This document shows, piece after piece, positions 34,958-46,281 of a stretch of 64,000 nucleotides of DNA. Every line of letters begins with the position of its first letter. The first letter of the stretch is position 1. This stretch comes from Paeniglutamicibacter gangotriensis Lz1y (GTDB taxonomy: Bacteria > Actinomycetota > Actinomycetes > Actinomycetales > Micrococcaceae). The DNA is taken from contig NZ_AOCK01000009.1 of the NCBI RefSeq assembly GCF_000348945.1, forward strand, positions 1 to 64,000, given 5' to 3'. Made by a program: the position numbers and the translations under genes. The notes beneath the pieces are model-generated. The model saw only the letters and a program-made list of their open reading frames with translations. It ran no database searches and was not told where the DNA came from.

Positions 34958-36049
34958 CTACGCCTTGGACAGCGAACGGCCCTGAGCGAGCGCCTTGGCC
35001 AGGGCCTTGTTGATGCCCCTAACCCATGCCGGACCCTCATACAGGAACGCTGTGTAACCCTGGACTAGGTCTGCGCCGGCGCTTAGGCGTTCGATGACGT
35101 CTTCTCCGGTGCTCACTCCGCCCACGGAAATGATGGCCATCCCGGCCGGGACCTTTGCGCGCAGGATCTTCAGCACCGCCAACGAACGGGCCTTGAGCGG
35201 GGCTCCGCTCAGCCCACCGGCACCGATCTCGGCGACCTTGAACGCGTCGGAGGTCAGCGGCTGGCGTTCAATGGTGGTGTTGGTGGCGATGATGCCATCG
35301 AGACCCAACTCGGTGGCCAGGGTGGCAACGTCCGCGATATCCGCGTCGTCCAGATCTGGGGCAATCTTCACCAGCAGCGGCACATGGCGTCCGGCCACCC
35401 GGTCGGCTTCGACACCGACGGCGGTCAGCAGGGGGCGCAGGGTTTCAATACCCTGGAGCAGGCGGAGGCCCGGGGTATTGGGCGATGACACGTTGACCAC
35501 CAGGTAGTCGGCATGTACGGCCAGTTCCCGGGTGGAGACCAGGTAGTCCTCGTTCGCTTGTTCCAGCTCCACGGTTTTGGTCTTGCCGATGTTCACTCCG
35601 ATCACCGGACGGTGCGAGCCGAAGCGGGTGGCCAGGGCCAGGCGTGCGGCGCGGATGCGCGGTGCTACGGCGCGTGCTCCGTCGTTGTTGAACCCCATCC
35701 GGTTGATCACCGCTTTGTCCTCCACGAGGCGAAAGAGCCGAGGCTTTTCATTGCCCGGCTGCGCGGCACCGGTGATGGTACCGACCTCCACGTGACCGAA
35801 CCCGAGGTCGGCCAGGGCCAGGATGCCCGCCCCCTCCTTGTCGAACCCGGCGGCCAGACCGAACGGGGAAGGGAAATCGATGCCCATCACGGTGCGGCGC
35901 AGCGAGGCATCGGGGAGACACAGCTTCCGGGCGATCACCGACACCCCGACCTTCTCCGCGATCCGCAGGGCGTCAAAGGAAAAGTGGTGGGCCTTCTCCG
36001 GATCCATCTTCTGGAAAAGCAACCGGAAAATCGTGGGGTATATGCGCAT
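34958..36049 (-). CDS. pyrD: Quinone-dependent dihydroorotate dehydrogenase (class 2)
   Basis: 363 aa. Fourth step of pyrimidine synthesis; FMN enzyme that passes electrons to the membrane quinone pool. The N-terminal amphipathic segment (YPTIFRLLFQKMDPEKAHHF) marks class 2. FGLAAGFDKEG, VNVSSPNTPGLR with the catalytic serine, and the FMN-phosphate region ISVGGVSTGEDV follow. AGGATCC precedes the ATG. Confidence 0.95.
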   Translation of the reverse strand: MRIYPTIFRLLFQKMDPEKAHHFSFDALRIAEKVGVSVIARKLCLPDASLRRTVMGIDFPSPFGLAAGFDKEGAGILALADLGFGHVEVGTITGAAQPGNEKPRLFRLVEDKAVINRMGFNNDGARAVAPRIRAARLALATRFGSHRPVIGVNIGKTKTVELEQANEDYLVSTRELAVHADYLVVNVSSPNTPGLRLLQGIETLRPLLTAVGVEADRVAGRHVPLLVKIAPDLDDADIADVATLATELGLDGIIATNTTIERQPLTSDAFKVAEIGAGGLSGAPLKARSLAVLKILRAKVPAGMAIISVGGVSTGEDVIERLSAGADLVQGYTAFLYEGPAWVRGINKALAKALAQGRSLSKA

Positions 36050-36098
36050 GGATCCTAGTCTTCCCCGTGGGTGCCGTTCGAAACAACTTGGCGTTCGT

Positions 36099-36104
36099 TA
36101 TGCT
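36099..36104 (+). promoter_or_regulatory. -10 box of the leaderless hydrolase gene
   Basis: TATGCT lies six bases before ATG 36111, with no Shine-Dalgarno sequence. Confidence 0.45.
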
Positions 36105-36110
36105 CAACAT

Positions 36111-37298
36111 ATGTCGCATGTCCCCTCCCCCGATTCCACCCGTCCTCCCACGCCGGAGTCGGATCCCAGCACCGACTGGCCCGACTTTTCCCCGAGCACC
36201 GACCCGGGGGCCTGGGAGTCGGACATCCTCGGTGAGGGGTTCGACTACACGACCCTGCCACTGGGTCGGGATGCCGAGGGCGAACTGTGCGCGACGCTGG
36301 TGCGCTATCGCCGGGCAGCGGATGCCACGGGCCCACAAACGTCGACGCTCACGCGGGCGCTGTCCCGGTTTGGCACCGCGCTACGGGGACTTTTTCCCGG
36401 CGGCCACGCAGCGGCCGCCCCAAGAAGCGGCGCACCGGCCGAGCCCCGCCGATTTGTGCTGGCCCTACACGGGTGGAGCGACTACTTCTACAACACCGAG
36501 CAGGCCAAACACTGGGAAGCGCGCGGCTACGCGTTTTACGCGCTAGATCTACGCCGCTACGGGCGCAGCCTACGCGCCTACCACCTGGACCCGGGATACA
36601 CCTCCGCATTGGATGAGTACGATGCTGATCTGGAAGCGGCCTTAGCGATGATCCGTACCCTGGAAGGTGAGGATGCCATTGGGGTGTGCGTGGCCCACTC
36701 CACCGGCGGGTTGATTGCCAGCCTGTGGGTCAACCGGAACCCCACGGCCTTCGCCGCGCTGGTGCTGAATAGTCCCTGGCTGGAGATGCAGGGCAGCTAC
36801 CTGGTCCGGTATGCAGCATCCGGTGTGGTCGATCCCATTGCCCGGTTGCGGCCGCGGGCGAAGCTGCATTTGCCCGAAAGCGACAACTATTGGCGCACGC
36901 TCTCCCGACTCTCGCATGGTTCCTGGGACCTGCATCGGCACTGGAGGCCGCCGCTTTCATTCCCCGTGACCGCCGGTTGGATCGCCGCGGTGATGGCCGG
37001 GCACCGGGAGGTGTCCAAAGGCCTGGATATTCGGATCCCGGTGTTGGTGATGACCTCCAAGACCTCGCATCTGGGTACCAGCTTCGACGAATCGATGCTG
37101 CACAACGACAGTGTGCTGGAGGTCAATGTGGTGCGCGAGCGTTCCCTGAAGTTGGGTCGCGAGGTCACCAACGTGATGTTGGACGGCGCCATGCACGATG
37201 TGTTTTCCTCATTGCCCGACCCGCGGGCGGCCGCCTACGCGGCGATGGACCGTTGGGGCTCGGGCTATCTGCGGTCCACCGCGGAGCGCAGCGTATAG
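36111..37298 (+). CDS. Alpha/beta hydrolase (serine aminopeptidase S33-like)
   Basis: 395 aa. Probably an esterase, lysophospholipase or monoglyceride-lipase type enzyme. The first 70 residues are Pro/Ser/Asp-rich. LALHGWSDYFYN is the oxyanion-loop region. The nucleophile elbow reads AHSTGG (Ser197), with Ala in place of the first Gly of G-X-S-X-G, and DGAMHDVFSS supplies the catalytic His. No signal peptide. ATG 36111 is set by the -10 box. It converges on uppS. Confidence 0.82.
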   Translation: MSHVPSPDSTRPPTPESDPSTDWPDFSPSTDPGAWESDILGEGFDYTTLPLGRDAEGELCATLVRYRRAADATGPQTSTLTRALSRFGTALRGLFPGGHAAAAPRSGAPAEPRRFVLALHGWSDYFYNTEQAKHWEARGYAFYALDLRRYGRSLRAYHLDPGYTSALDEYDADLEAALAMIRTLEGEDAIGVCVAHSTGGLIASLWVNRNPTAFAALVLNSPWLEMQGSYLVRYAASGVVDPIARLRPRAKLHLPESDNYWRTLSRLSHGSWDLHRHWRPPLSFPVTAGWIAAVMAGHREVSKGLDIRIPVLVMTSKTSHLGTSFDESMLHNDSVLEVNVVRERSLKLGREVTNVMLDGAMHDVFSSLPDPRAAAYAAMDRWGSGYLRSTAERSV

Positions 37299-37312
37299 CC
37301 GGGCTCTAGGAA

Positions 37313-38137
37313 TTATGCCTGGGCGCCTGTGGAGTGTGCCGGTTTGTCCACCGCTCCACCGTAGCGCCTGTCGCGGCTGGCGTATTCGCGCACCGCGGCC
37401 CACAGCGTGGTGCGATCGACGTCGGGCCACAATTCATCGATGAACACCATCTCCGCGTAGGCGGACTGCCAGAGCAGGAAATTGGAGGTGCGCTGCTCGC
37501 CGCTGGTGCGCAGGAACAAATCCACGTCCGGCATCTCGGGCTCGTCCAGGTGCTTGGCAACGGTCTTCTCGGTGACCTGTGAGGGCTTCAGTTTTCCTGC
37601 GGCGACCTGTTCGGCGATGGCCTTCACCGCGTCTGCGATCTCCGCCCGTCCCCCATAGTTCACGCACATGGTCAGCTGGCAGCTCTGGTTGGCCTTGGTG
37701 AGTTCCTCGGCTGCCTTGAGCTCGTTGACCACCGAACGCCAGAGCCGCGGTTCGCGGCCGGCCCAGCGGATGCGCACACCCCAACTGCTCAGGGTGTCAC
37801 GCTGGCGACGCAGCACGTCGCGGGAGAACCCCATCAGGAAACGGACCTCCTCGGGGCTGCGCTTCCAGTTCTCGGTGGAGAAAGCGTAGACGGACACATA
37901 TTTGATACCCATCTGCACGGCACCGGCCATCACGTCGAGCAGTGCCGCTTCCCCGGCCCGGTGACCCTCGGTGCGGGCCAGGCCGCGCGCGTTGGCCCAG
38001 CGCCCGTTGCCGTCCATCACGATCGCCACATGCTGCGGGATCAGCTCGGGCTGAATGTAGGGCATCGGGCTCTGCCCTGGCCGTGCGGCCGGGACGATAC
38101 GTCCGGGCTTGCCGGTGATCTTGAGGGCTTTGCTCAT
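37313..38137 (-). CDS. uppS: Isoprenyl transferase (undecaprenyl diphosphate synthase family)
   Basis: 274 aa. Builds long-chain cis-polyprenyl diphosphate, the carrier lipid for peptidoglycan and mannan. [12 protein letters not shown] holds the catalytic Asp42 of the DGNGRW motif. [14 protein letters not shown] and [18 protein letters not shown] (diphosphate-binding Arg/Ser) are also present. The start ATG overlaps the recO stop (ATGA, 38134-38137), so they are coupled. Product chain length cannot be fixed by eye. It supplies the lipid that Ppm1 (555-1283) mannosylates. Confidence 0.95.
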   Translation of the reverse strand: MSKALKITGKPGRIVPAARPGQSPMPYIQPELIPQHVAIVMDGNGRWANARGLARTEGHRAGEAALLDVMAGAVQMGIKYVSVYAFSTENWKRSPEEVRFLMGFSRDVLRRQRDTLSSWGVRIRWAGREPRLWRSVVNELKAAEELTKANQSCQLTMCVNYGGRAEIADAVKAIAEQVAAGKLKPSQVTEKTVAKHLDEPEMPDVDLFLRTSGEQRTSNFLLWQSAYAEMVFIDELWPDVDRTTLWAAVREYASRDRRYGGAVDKPAHSTGAQA

Positions 38138-38892
38138 TGTCTCTCCACGAGTTTGAGGGATTTCACTGCGCGTTCTAGGTGCCATTGCAGGTAGTTGGTG
38201 GTGATCGTTGCGGCCTGGGCGCGGGCGGCGGGCTCCGCGGCGTCGATGATGGCCCAGTCGCCGGTCAGCAGCGCGGCGAGCAGCGCCATGGTTTCGGGGG
38301 CCGGGGAGCTAGACCCGGACGGACGGCAGTCGTGGCAGACGGCCCCGCCCAGTGGGATGTTCACTGCCCCGTGCGGACCCACCTCACCGCAGCGCACGCA
38401 GTGGGTGAAGCTCGGCGCCCAGCCGGCCGAAGCCAAGGCGCGCAGCAGATAGGAGTCCAGCACCGTGCCGGGTTCGTGTCCACCGCGGGCCAGGGTGGCC
38501 AGTGCTCCGTGCAGCAACCGGTATTGGGGGGCAATGGAATCGGCGTCGGCGTCGGTGAGTCGTTCGGCGGTTTCCAGCATGGCCGCCCCGGCGGTGTAGG
38601 CGGGGTAGTCAGCGACCAGTGCCTGCCCGTAGGGGTGGCGCAGTTGGGCTTGAATGATGGTGTGTAGCGAGCGCCCGGCGACGATCTGCGCGTCGACCTC
38701 CATGAAGGGTTCAAGGGTGGCGCCCAGCTTGGAGCTGGTACGCCGCACGCCCTTGGCCACCGCACGCACTACCCCGAACTCGGGGCTCAGCAGCGTGATG
38801 ATCCGATCGGCTTCCCCGAGCTTGTGGGTGCGCAGGACAATGCCGCGGGTGCGGTAGCTCTTGGCTGCGAAGGATGATCGTGACACGTCCAT
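38134..38892 (-). CDS. recO: DNA repair protein RecO
   Basis: 252 aa. Loads RecA at gaps together with RecR. An N-terminal OB fold ([40 protein letters not shown]) and a helical C-terminal part with a zinc motif, [10 protein letters not shown] then [10 protein letters not shown] (Cys-X2-Cys twice), are seen. ATG 38892 is chosen; GTG 38886 and TTG 38907 are close alternatives. First gene of recO-uppS. Confidence 0.92.
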   Translation of the reverse strand: MDVSRSSFAAKSYRTRGIVLRTHKLGEADRIITLLSPEFGVVRAVAKGVRRTSSKLGATLEPFMEVDAQIVAGRSLHTIIQAQLRHPYGQALVADYPAYTAGAAMLETAERLTDADADSIAPQYRLLHGALATLARGGHEPGTVLDSYLLRALASAGWAPSFTHCVRCGEVGPHGAVNIPLGGAVCHDCRPSGSSSPAPETMALLAALLTGDWAIIDAAEPAARAQAATITTNYLQWHLERAVKSLKLVERQ

Positions 38893-38909
38893 GATTATCC
38901 CAGACAAAG

Positions 38910-38958
38910 CCGGCCCCCGAGTGCATCACCACCTGTTGGTGTGGCACCCGGGGGCCGG
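38910..38958 (-). terminator. Terminator after leuA
   Basis: CCGGCCCCCG (38910-38919) pairs with CGGGGGCCGG (38949-38958) and the stem continues inward with a few mismatches to about 22 pairs, 41 bases past the leuA stop. Confidence 0.8.
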
Positions 38959-38998
38959 ATCGTTAGGTGAGCAACCGCTGGCGGTTCGCCCGCGGAGC

Positions 38999-40822
<1,824 letters not shown>

Positions 40823-40879
40823 TTAGAGTCCTGTGTGGTTCTCGCCGCGGCGGCTTAGTAGAAGTAGTCCGAAATGCAT
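40823..40879 (-). CDS. leuL: leuA leader peptide (attenuator)
   Basis: 18 aa: MHFGLLLLSRRGENHTGL. Four Leu codons in a row read CTA CTT CTA CTA, and CTA is rare in this high-GC genome. This is the classic design for sensing charged leucyl-tRNA by ribosome stalling. The stop lies 84 bases before leuA. The GGACTC at the end of the peptide can pair with GAGTC further down, while AGGAC can pair with GTCCT just after the stop, giving competing structures. No U-rich terminator tail is visible, so the readout could be translational or Rho-dependent. No Shine-Dalgarno; see the -10 box. Confidence 0.8.
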   Translation of the reverse strand: MHFGLLLLSRRGENHTGL

Positions 40880-40885
40880 CTATTT

Positions 40886-40891
40886 AACATA
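40886..40891 (-). promoter_or_regulatory. -10 box of the leuL-leuA transcript
   Basis: Minus-strand TATGTT, six bases before the leader ATG at 40879, so the leader peptide itself would be leaderless. Confidence 0.5.
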
Positions 40892-40955
40892 ACACCGAGA
40901 AGGCAGCCTCATGCAGTGCGTCACGATTTGTTGCAGGTGTGTGTCACATAGCGAA

Positions 40956-40987
40956 GGGGTACCTCCGGACGGATCCGGAGGTACCCC
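40956..40987 (-). terminator. Terminator after the phoH-ybeY-CBS-era operon
   Basis: A perfect 14-bp stem, GGGGTACCTCCGGA / TCCGGAGGTACCCC, with a CGGA loop. Flanking bases pair further. It lies 24 bases past the era stop. Confidence 0.85.
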
Positions 40988-41010
40988 TTTCGCTGATGTT
41001 GCTGGCGGGC

Positions 41011-41982
41011 CTAGAAGCCGAGCTTGCCCAGCTGCTTGGGATCGCGCTGCCATTCCTTGGCGATCTTCACGTGCAGGTCCAGGTAGACCCGGGTGCCCAG
41101 CAACGCCTCGATGCCCTTGCGCGAACGCGTGCCTACGTCGCGCAGCCGGGCCCCGCCCTTGCCGATGACGATGGCTTTCTGGCTGGGACGCTCCACATAC
41201 AGGTTGACGCGCACATCCAGCAGCGGGCTGTCTTCCGGGCGTCCCTCGCGCGGGACCATTTCCTCCACGACCACGGCCAAGGAGTGCGGAAGCTCGTCGC
41301 GCACACCCTCCAGGGCGGCCTCGCGGATCAGCTCGGAGACCATCTTGGCCTCGGGCTCGTCGGTCAGTTCCCCGTCCGGGTACAGCGGTGGGGACAGCGG
41401 CATCTGCTTCACCAGCACGTCGGCGACCTCGGAGATCTGGAAGTCCCCGGTGGCCGAGACCGGCACGATCGCGGCCCAGCCGTCTTCGCCTAGGGTGTCG
41501 ACACCCAATTGTGTGACGGCCATCAGCTGGGCCATCAGGGCGGCACGGTCAACGGTGTCGGCCTTGGTCACGATCGCGACGATCGGCTTCTTCTGCAGTT
41601 GCGCCAGCTGCGTGGCGATGAATCTGTCCCCGGGGCCGATCTTCTCGTTGGCCGGCAGGCAGAAGCCGATGGCGTCGACCTCGGAGAGGGTGTCGGCAAC
41701 CAGGTCGTTGAGGCGCTGGCCCAGCAGCGTGCGCGGACGGTGCAGTCCGGGGGTGTCGACCAGGATCAGCTGGGCGTCGGACCGGTGCACGATGCCGCGG
41801 ATGGTGTGCCGGGTGGTCTGCGGCTTTGCCGAGGTGATGGCGACCTTCTGCCCAACCAGGGCGTTGGTCAGTGTTGATTTGCCCGCGTTGGGCCGGCCCA
41901 CGAAGGAGGTGAATCCGGCGCGGAAGTCCTTGGGCCAGCCGCCCTCGGGCATCAATGCGGGGGTGGGGTTGTTCCGGCTCAT
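41011..41982 (-). CDS. era: GTPase Era
   Basis: 323 aa. Essential GTPase that binds the 3-prime end of 16S rRNA during 30S assembly. G1 GRPNAGKST (29-37), switch region with TTRHTIRG, G3 DTPG, G4 TKAD (Thr in place of the usual Asn) and a C-terminal KH domain with VIGKGGARLRDVG are seen. Overlaps the upstream CBS-domain gene by four bases (41979-41982). Last gene of the operon. Confidence 0.95.
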   Translation of the reverse strand: MSRNNPTPALMPEGGWPKDFRAGFTSFVGRPNAGKSTLTNALVGQKVAITSAKPQTTRHTIRGIVHRSDAQLILVDTPGLHRPRTLLGQRLNDLVADTLSEVDAIGFCLPANEKIGPGDRFIATQLAQLQKKPIVAIVTKADTVDRAALMAQLMAVTQLGVDTLGEDGWAAIVPVSATGDFQISEVADVLVKQMPLSPPLYPDGELTDEPEAKMVSELIREAALEGVRDELPHSLAVVVEEMVPREGRPEDSPLLDVRVNLYVERPSQKAIVIGKGGARLRDVGTRSRKGIEALLGTRVYLDLHVKIAKEWQRDPKQLGKLGF

Positions 41983-43289
41983 GACTGCTCCTTGTGATGC
42001 CGTGCATCCTTGTCGGCGTTTAGTTCGCCGGTCGTGGTTTGTTCAACTACCTTGCGCACCAGAATCTTGCCGATTCTGTTGCGTCGTCCGCTCAGCGAGA
42101 GGACCTTCATTTCAATGCCTTCGAAGCTGGCGTGGGAGCCGAGCACCGGGACCGATTCGAGCACCTTGCCCAGCAGCCCGCCGACCGAGTCGACCTCGTC
42201 CTCATCGATTTCGATGTCGAACAGTTCGCCCAGTTCGTCGATGGCGGTATGTGCGCGCACCACGAAGCTGCCGTCTCCGAGGTCATCAATATCGATCTTC
42301 GCCCGGTCGTACTCGTCGTCGATCTCCCCCACGATTTCCTCAATGAGGTCCTCTAAGGTGACCAGTCCGGCGGTTCCGCCGTATTCGTCGACCACGATGG
42401 CCATGTGGGTGGATTCCCTTTGTAGCTCGGGCAACAGCTCGGCCACGGACTTGGATTCGGGCACGTAGCGGGTCTTGCGGGCCAAATCTTCGACGAGGTC
42501 TGCGGTGTCGGGTTCCAGGTGCAGCTTGTAGGCGACGTCCTTGAGGTAGACGATGCCGAAGATGTCATCGGCATCCTCCCCGATCACCGGGATGCGTGAG
42601 GCACCCGAGGCCAGGAACAGTGCCATGGCCACATTCAGGTCCTGCCCCTTGTCGATGGTGACCATGTCGGTGCGCGGGACCATCACCGACCGGACGTAGG
42701 TGTCCTCCATGTCGAAGACCGAGTTAATGATCTCCGCGGCTTCGTCTTCGAGCTCGTCGCCCTCGGTGGCCCGATCGACCAGATCGCGCAGGCGTTCCTT
42801 GGACAGGAAGCCTTCGTCTTCGGCCACCGAGCGCGGGCTCATGGCCTTGCCGATGTCCACCAGCCAGGCCGGCAGTGGTCCCAGGACCACACGCAGGAAG
42901 CGCACCAGAGGGGCGGTGTAACGCACCACGGACTCGGCGTGCGAGCGGCCGAAGCGACGCGGGGAGACCCCGACCAGCACGAAGCCGACCGCGGCCATCG
43001 TGATGGTGGCCAGCAGTCCGACCAGCCACACGTTCTGGAGTCGCTCATGGTAGAACAGTGCAACAGAGACGGCCGAGGCGGTCTCGAACCAGATGCGCCA
43101 AAAGCGTACCGCGTGGGTATGGCTGAGGGCATCGGCCAGGATATTGCCCAGATGTTTTTTGGATAATTCGCCGCGCAGCGCTTCGGCCTGCTGGCGGGAA
43201 AGATCCAGGTAGGCAGACTCGGCGGCGGTGAGCAAGGCGGCGCACAGGATGAAGACCAGTGCGCATAACGCGAGGATGATCGCGGTCAC
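41979..43289 (-). CDS. CNNM/CBS-domain membrane protein (HlyC/CorC family)
   Basis: 436 aa. An N-terminal DUF21/CNNM transmembrane domain ([23 protein letters not shown] ...) precedes a CBS pair ([38 protein letters not shown]) and a CorC_HlyC C-terminal domain. Relatives are linked to magnesium/cobalt transport; older databases call them haemolysin-like. It sits in the conserved phoH-ybeY-CBS-era order and overlaps ybeY by one base. Confidence 0.92.
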   Translation of the reverse strand: MTAIILALCALVFILCAALLTAAESAYLDLSRQQAEALRGELSKKHLGNILADALSHTHAVRFWRIWFETASAVSVALFYHERLQNVWLVGLLATITMAAVGFVLVGVSPRRFGRSHAESVVRYTAPLVRFLRVVLGPLPAWLVDIGKAMSPRSVAEDEGFLSKERLRDLVDRATEGDELEDEAAEIINSVFDMEDTYVRSVMVPRTDMVTIDKGQDLNVAMALFLASGASRIPVIGEDADDIFGIVYLKDVAYKLHLEPDTADLVEDLARKTRYVPESKSVAELLPELQRESTHMAIVVDEYGGTAGLVTLEDLIEEIVGEIDDEYDRAKIDIDDLGDGSFVVRAHTAIDELGELFDIEIDEDEVDSVGGLLGKVLESVPVLGSHASFEGIEMKVLSLSGRRNRIGKILVRKVVEQTTTGELNADKDARHHKEQS

Positions 43290-43762
43290 TAGTCCATCGT
43301 CTCCCGGGGAGCTGGACGGCCAAGGAATCCTTCAAGCAGCGACCGTTGCAGGGAGAACATGATCTCTTTCTCCTCTGCCTCGGCATGGTCAAAGCCCAGC
43401 AGGTGCAGCATGCCATGGGTGGCCAGCAGCAGGATCTCGTCCTCCACGCTGTGACCGCCTGCCTGGGCCTGGGTGGTGGCGACCTGCGGGCAGATCACGA
43501 TGTCTCCGAGCATGCCGGCCTCGGTGGGTGAGCCCGGGACCCCGGGACGCAACTCGTCCATGGGGAAGCTCATCACGTCGGTGGGCCCGTCCAGGTCCAT
43601 CCATTCCACATGCAGCGCACTCATCGGCTCTTCATCGAGCAGGATGATCGACACGTCTGTTTCCGGGTGCACATAAAGCTCGGTGAGGATGTGGCGGCCC
43701 AGGGCGCTGACACGCTCAAGGTCCGCGTCGATCCCCGACTCGTTGTTGACCTCTACGCTCAT
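43289..43762 (-). CDS. ybeY: Endoribonuclease YbeY
   Basis: 157 aa. Zinc endoribonuclease for 16S rRNA 3-prime maturation and ribosome quality control. The zinc motif HGMLHLLGFDH (H-X3-H-X5-H) is intact, and TDVMSFPMDE is the family signature upstream. Overlaps phoH by four bases (43759-43762). Confidence 0.95.
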   Translation of the reverse strand: MSVEVNNESGIDADLERVSALGRHILTELYVHPETDVSIILLDEEPMSALHVEWMDLDGPTDVMSFPMDELRPGVPGSPTEAGMLGDIVICPQVATTQAQAGGHSVEDEILLLATHGMLHLLGFDHAEAEEKEIMFSLQRSLLEGFLGRPAPRETMD

Positions 43763-44874
43763 GCCGAATGCTCCTGTGCTGCGGGCCCGGGGCCCTGTCG
43801 TTTGCTGATCATGTTGTTCGCAGTGGCCTGTACGGTTCCCGCACTGCGGCGGGCCCGGGCCTTGGAACGGTTGAAGTTAGGATCCTGGCGTGCGGTCCAG
43901 CGCTCGTAGGCGCTGACGATGGAACCGACCAGCCGGTGGCGGACCACATCGGTGGCGTCGAGTTCGCAGAAGGCAATGTCATCCACGCCCTCAAGGATCT
44001 CGGTGACCACCCGCAGCCCGGACTTGGTGTCGCCGGGCAAATCAATCTGGGTGATGTCCCCGGTGATCACGATCTTGGATCCGAAACCGAGCCGGGTGAG
44101 GAACATCTTCATCTGTTCGGGCGTGGTGTTCTGTGCCTCGTCCAGGATGATGAAGGCGTCGTTGAGCGTGCGCCCGCGCATGTAGGCCAGCGGGGCGACC
44201 TCGATGGTGCCCGCTGCCAGCAGTCGGGGCATTGAATCGGGTTCGATCATGTCGTGCAGTGCGTCGTACAGCGGGCGCAGGTAGGGATCTATCTTGTCGG
44301 TGAGGGTGCCGGGCAGGAAACCGAGCTTTTCCCCGGCTTCGACGGCCGGGCGGGTCAGGATGATGCGGCTGACCTCCTTGGCTTGCAGCGCTGCGACGGC
44401 CTTGGCCATGGCCAGGTAGGTCTTGCCGGTTCCGGCCGGACCGATGCCGAAGATCACGGTGTTCTCGTCGATGGCGTCAACGTAGGACTTCTGGTTCACG
44501 GTCTTGGCTCGGATGGCCTTGCCACGGCCGGAGAGGATCTTCATCCCCAGCACCGATTGGGCGTCGGGCGCATCGGAGCTCTCCAGCATCCGCACGAGCT
44601 GTTCGATGGTCTGGGCGGAGATGCGGGTGCCGTTTCCGGCCAGCGTGCGTGCCTCGGAGATCACGCGCAGGGCCTTGTGCGCCTGGGTGGGTTCGCCGCT
44701 GACCCGTAGGTCGTTGCCGCGGGCGTGCAGTTCCACGTTCGGGTAGGCGCCGGTGATGACGCGCAGCAGTTCATCGTGCGCACCGAGCGTGGCGACCATT
44801 TGGTCTGAACTGTCGAATTGGACCAGCGCGTCGGTTCCCCGCGGCCGGTCCTCCTGGCTCACTTGTTGGTCCAT
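43759..44874 (-). CDS. phoH: PhoH-like ATPase
   Basis: 371 aa. Helicase-like ATPase; with YbeY and Era it forms a conserved RNA-processing/ribosome module. A KH-like N-terminal part precedes Walker A FGIGPAGTGKTYLAMA and Walker B AFIILDEAQNTTPEQM. The Arg/Ala-rich tail follows. ATG 44874 has GGAGG 13 bases upstream, rather far; GTG or ATG starts further up (to 44937) remain possible. A -10-like TAGGAT lies at 44962 to 44957. Confidence 0.92.
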   Translation of the reverse strand: MDQQVSQEDRPRGTDALVQFDSSDQMVATLGAHDELLRVITGAYPNVELHARGNDLRVSGEPTQAHKALRVISEARTLAGNGTRISAQTIEQLVRMLESSDAPDAQSVLGMKILSGRGKAIRAKTVNQKSYVDAIDENTVIFGIGPAGTGKTYLAMAKAVAALQAKEVSRIILTRPAVEAGEKLGFLPGTLTDKIDPYLRPLYDALHDMIEPDSMPRLLAAGTIEVAPLAYMRGRTLNDAFIILDEAQNTTPEQMKMFLTRLGFGSKIVITGDITQIDLPGDTKSGLRVVTEILEGVDDIAFCELDATDVVRHRLVGSIVSAYERWTARQDPNFNRSKARARRSAGTVQATANNMISKRQGPGPAAQEHSA

Positions 44875-45266
44875 ACGACTGTTGCAGCCTCCGCATTCCG
44901 CACGGGCAATTGGCATCCGCGGACCCTCCGCCACCACGTTTCCCCGTACAAGGACAATCCTATCTTGGAACGCCGCCGACCATGCCGTGCCCCAGTCACC
45001 TGAGGCAGTATCAAGCGCGCGCAGTGGCCCCGCTCACACCCGTCGAAACCCGCCCACGAGAGGAATCTGAAGCAAATGTGCAACGATTCGGAAACAACTA
45101 AGCCCCGCAGATATCAATCGGGCAACGGTCCTGCCCAAAGCGGCAATTCCCTACCTAACGGTAGCCAAGTTATGCCAAGGTGGAATGGAACCGGAGACGG
45201 CATTCCCCATGCACCCTGGTTCCACCTGTTCCCCGCCGCAATATTTCAGAGAGCTTTGCCATTCCG
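44875..45266. promoter_or_regulatory. Divergent promoter region phoH / GerMN lipoprotein
   Basis: About 390 bases without a gene. The only promoter-like element I see is minus-strand TAGGAT (44957-44962) for phoH. Confidence 0.35.
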
Positions 45267-46196
45267 ATGTCTCATTCGTCCCGTTCCCCCAGAACCCGTC
45301 TTGTGGTGCTGGGGCTCACCGCGGTGCTTGGCACCCTCGCCGCCTGCGGCGTGGGGAGCCCGGGAGAGCAATACAGCATGCCCAAGGCGGCGACCAGCCT
45401 CCAAGCCCCCACCCCGCAGTCTTCCGCGGAGATGGAATCGTTGAACACCACCACGCACCTTCCGGTGTATTGGTTGGCGGAGACCGACGGAACGGTCTCC
45501 CTTTACCGCGAGTTCGTCGAGATCCAGGGCGCGGCGGATCCCATCGCGGATTCGATCGGGTACATGCTCTCGCACAAGCCTCAGGACCCGCGCTACTTCA
45601 GCGCCTGGCGTCCCAGCACCACGGTCGGCGCCTCGGTGAGCCCGGACAACGTGATCACCGTGGATCTCTCCGAAAAGGCCTTCGGTTCGAAACTCGACAA
45701 GGGCCTGGCCGAACGCACGATCGCGCAACTGGTGTACACGGCAACGGCGGCGGCCTCCAACGCCGGCATCCTCACCGAAGGGCTCCAGCCCAGCGTGCGG
45801 ATCCTGGTCGACGGGGTGTCGGGATACAACGCCTTCGGACAAGTCCCGCTGGACCATAACTTCGTGCGCGACATTAGATTGGCCGCGGCACTGTGGGTCA
45901 TTGACCCGCAATTCGGCAGGAGCACAAAGTCCGGCCAAGTCACTTTCCACGGCGTCAGCGCAGCCTTCTCCGGTGGGGAATTTTGGGAAATCACCAGCCG
46001 CGACCCGGCCGAGGCCTCCGACGCGGTGGTGGCCTCGGGTGATCTGCACACCGGTGGGCAGTCGCTGGACCAGAACGAGTTCTCCTTCACCTACGTGCTC
46101 TCCCCGGGTGAATACACGTTCTCCGTCTGGGGTGTTGATGCCGCCACGGGTAAGCATGCCGGGACCGAGACCAAAGATTTCACCGTCTCAAAGTAG
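45267..46196 (+). CDS. GerMN and Gmad2 domain lipoprotein
   Basis: 309 aa. The leader RTRLVVLGLTAVLGTLAACG has a lipobox with Cys near residue 27, so it is a membrane-anchored extracellular lipoprotein. A GerMN domain follows (LPVYWLAETDGTVSLYREF ... VITVDLSEKAF ... VRILVDGVSG). A C-terminal immunoglobulin-like Gmad2-type domain (GEFWEITSRD, FSFTYVLSPGEYTFSVWGVD) ends the protein. The function in non-sporulating actinobacteria is unknown, perhaps envelope-related. ATG 45267 is chosen because the signal peptide begins there. Confidence 0.82.
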   Translation: MSHSSRSPRTRLVVLGLTAVLGTLAACGVGSPGEQYSMPKAATSLQAPTPQSSAEMESLNTTTHLPVYWLAETDGTVSLYREFVEIQGAADPIADSIGYMLSHKPQDPRYFSAWRPSTTVGASVSPDNVITVDLSEKAFGSKLDKGLAERTIAQLVYTATAAASNAGILTEGLQPSVRILVDGVSGYNAFGQVPLDHNFVRDIRLAAALWVIDPQFGRSTKSGQVTFHGVSAAFSGGEFWEITSRDPAEASDAVVASGDLHTGGQSLDQNEFSFTYVLSPGEYTFSVWGVDAATGKHAGTETKDFTVSK

Positions 46197-46220
46197 CAAC
46201 ACCTCAAGAAGTAGTTACAG

Positions 46221-46260
46221 CAGAAGCACCCCCGGAGGAATTCCTCCGGGGGTGCTTCTG
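46221..46260. terminator. Bidirectional terminator, perfect palindrome
   Basis: A 40-base perfect palindrome centred on GGAATTCC between the GerMN gene and the convergent rsmE. Confidence 0.85.
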
Positions 46261-46281
46261 TGTGGTTTCTCGTGTTGGGGC

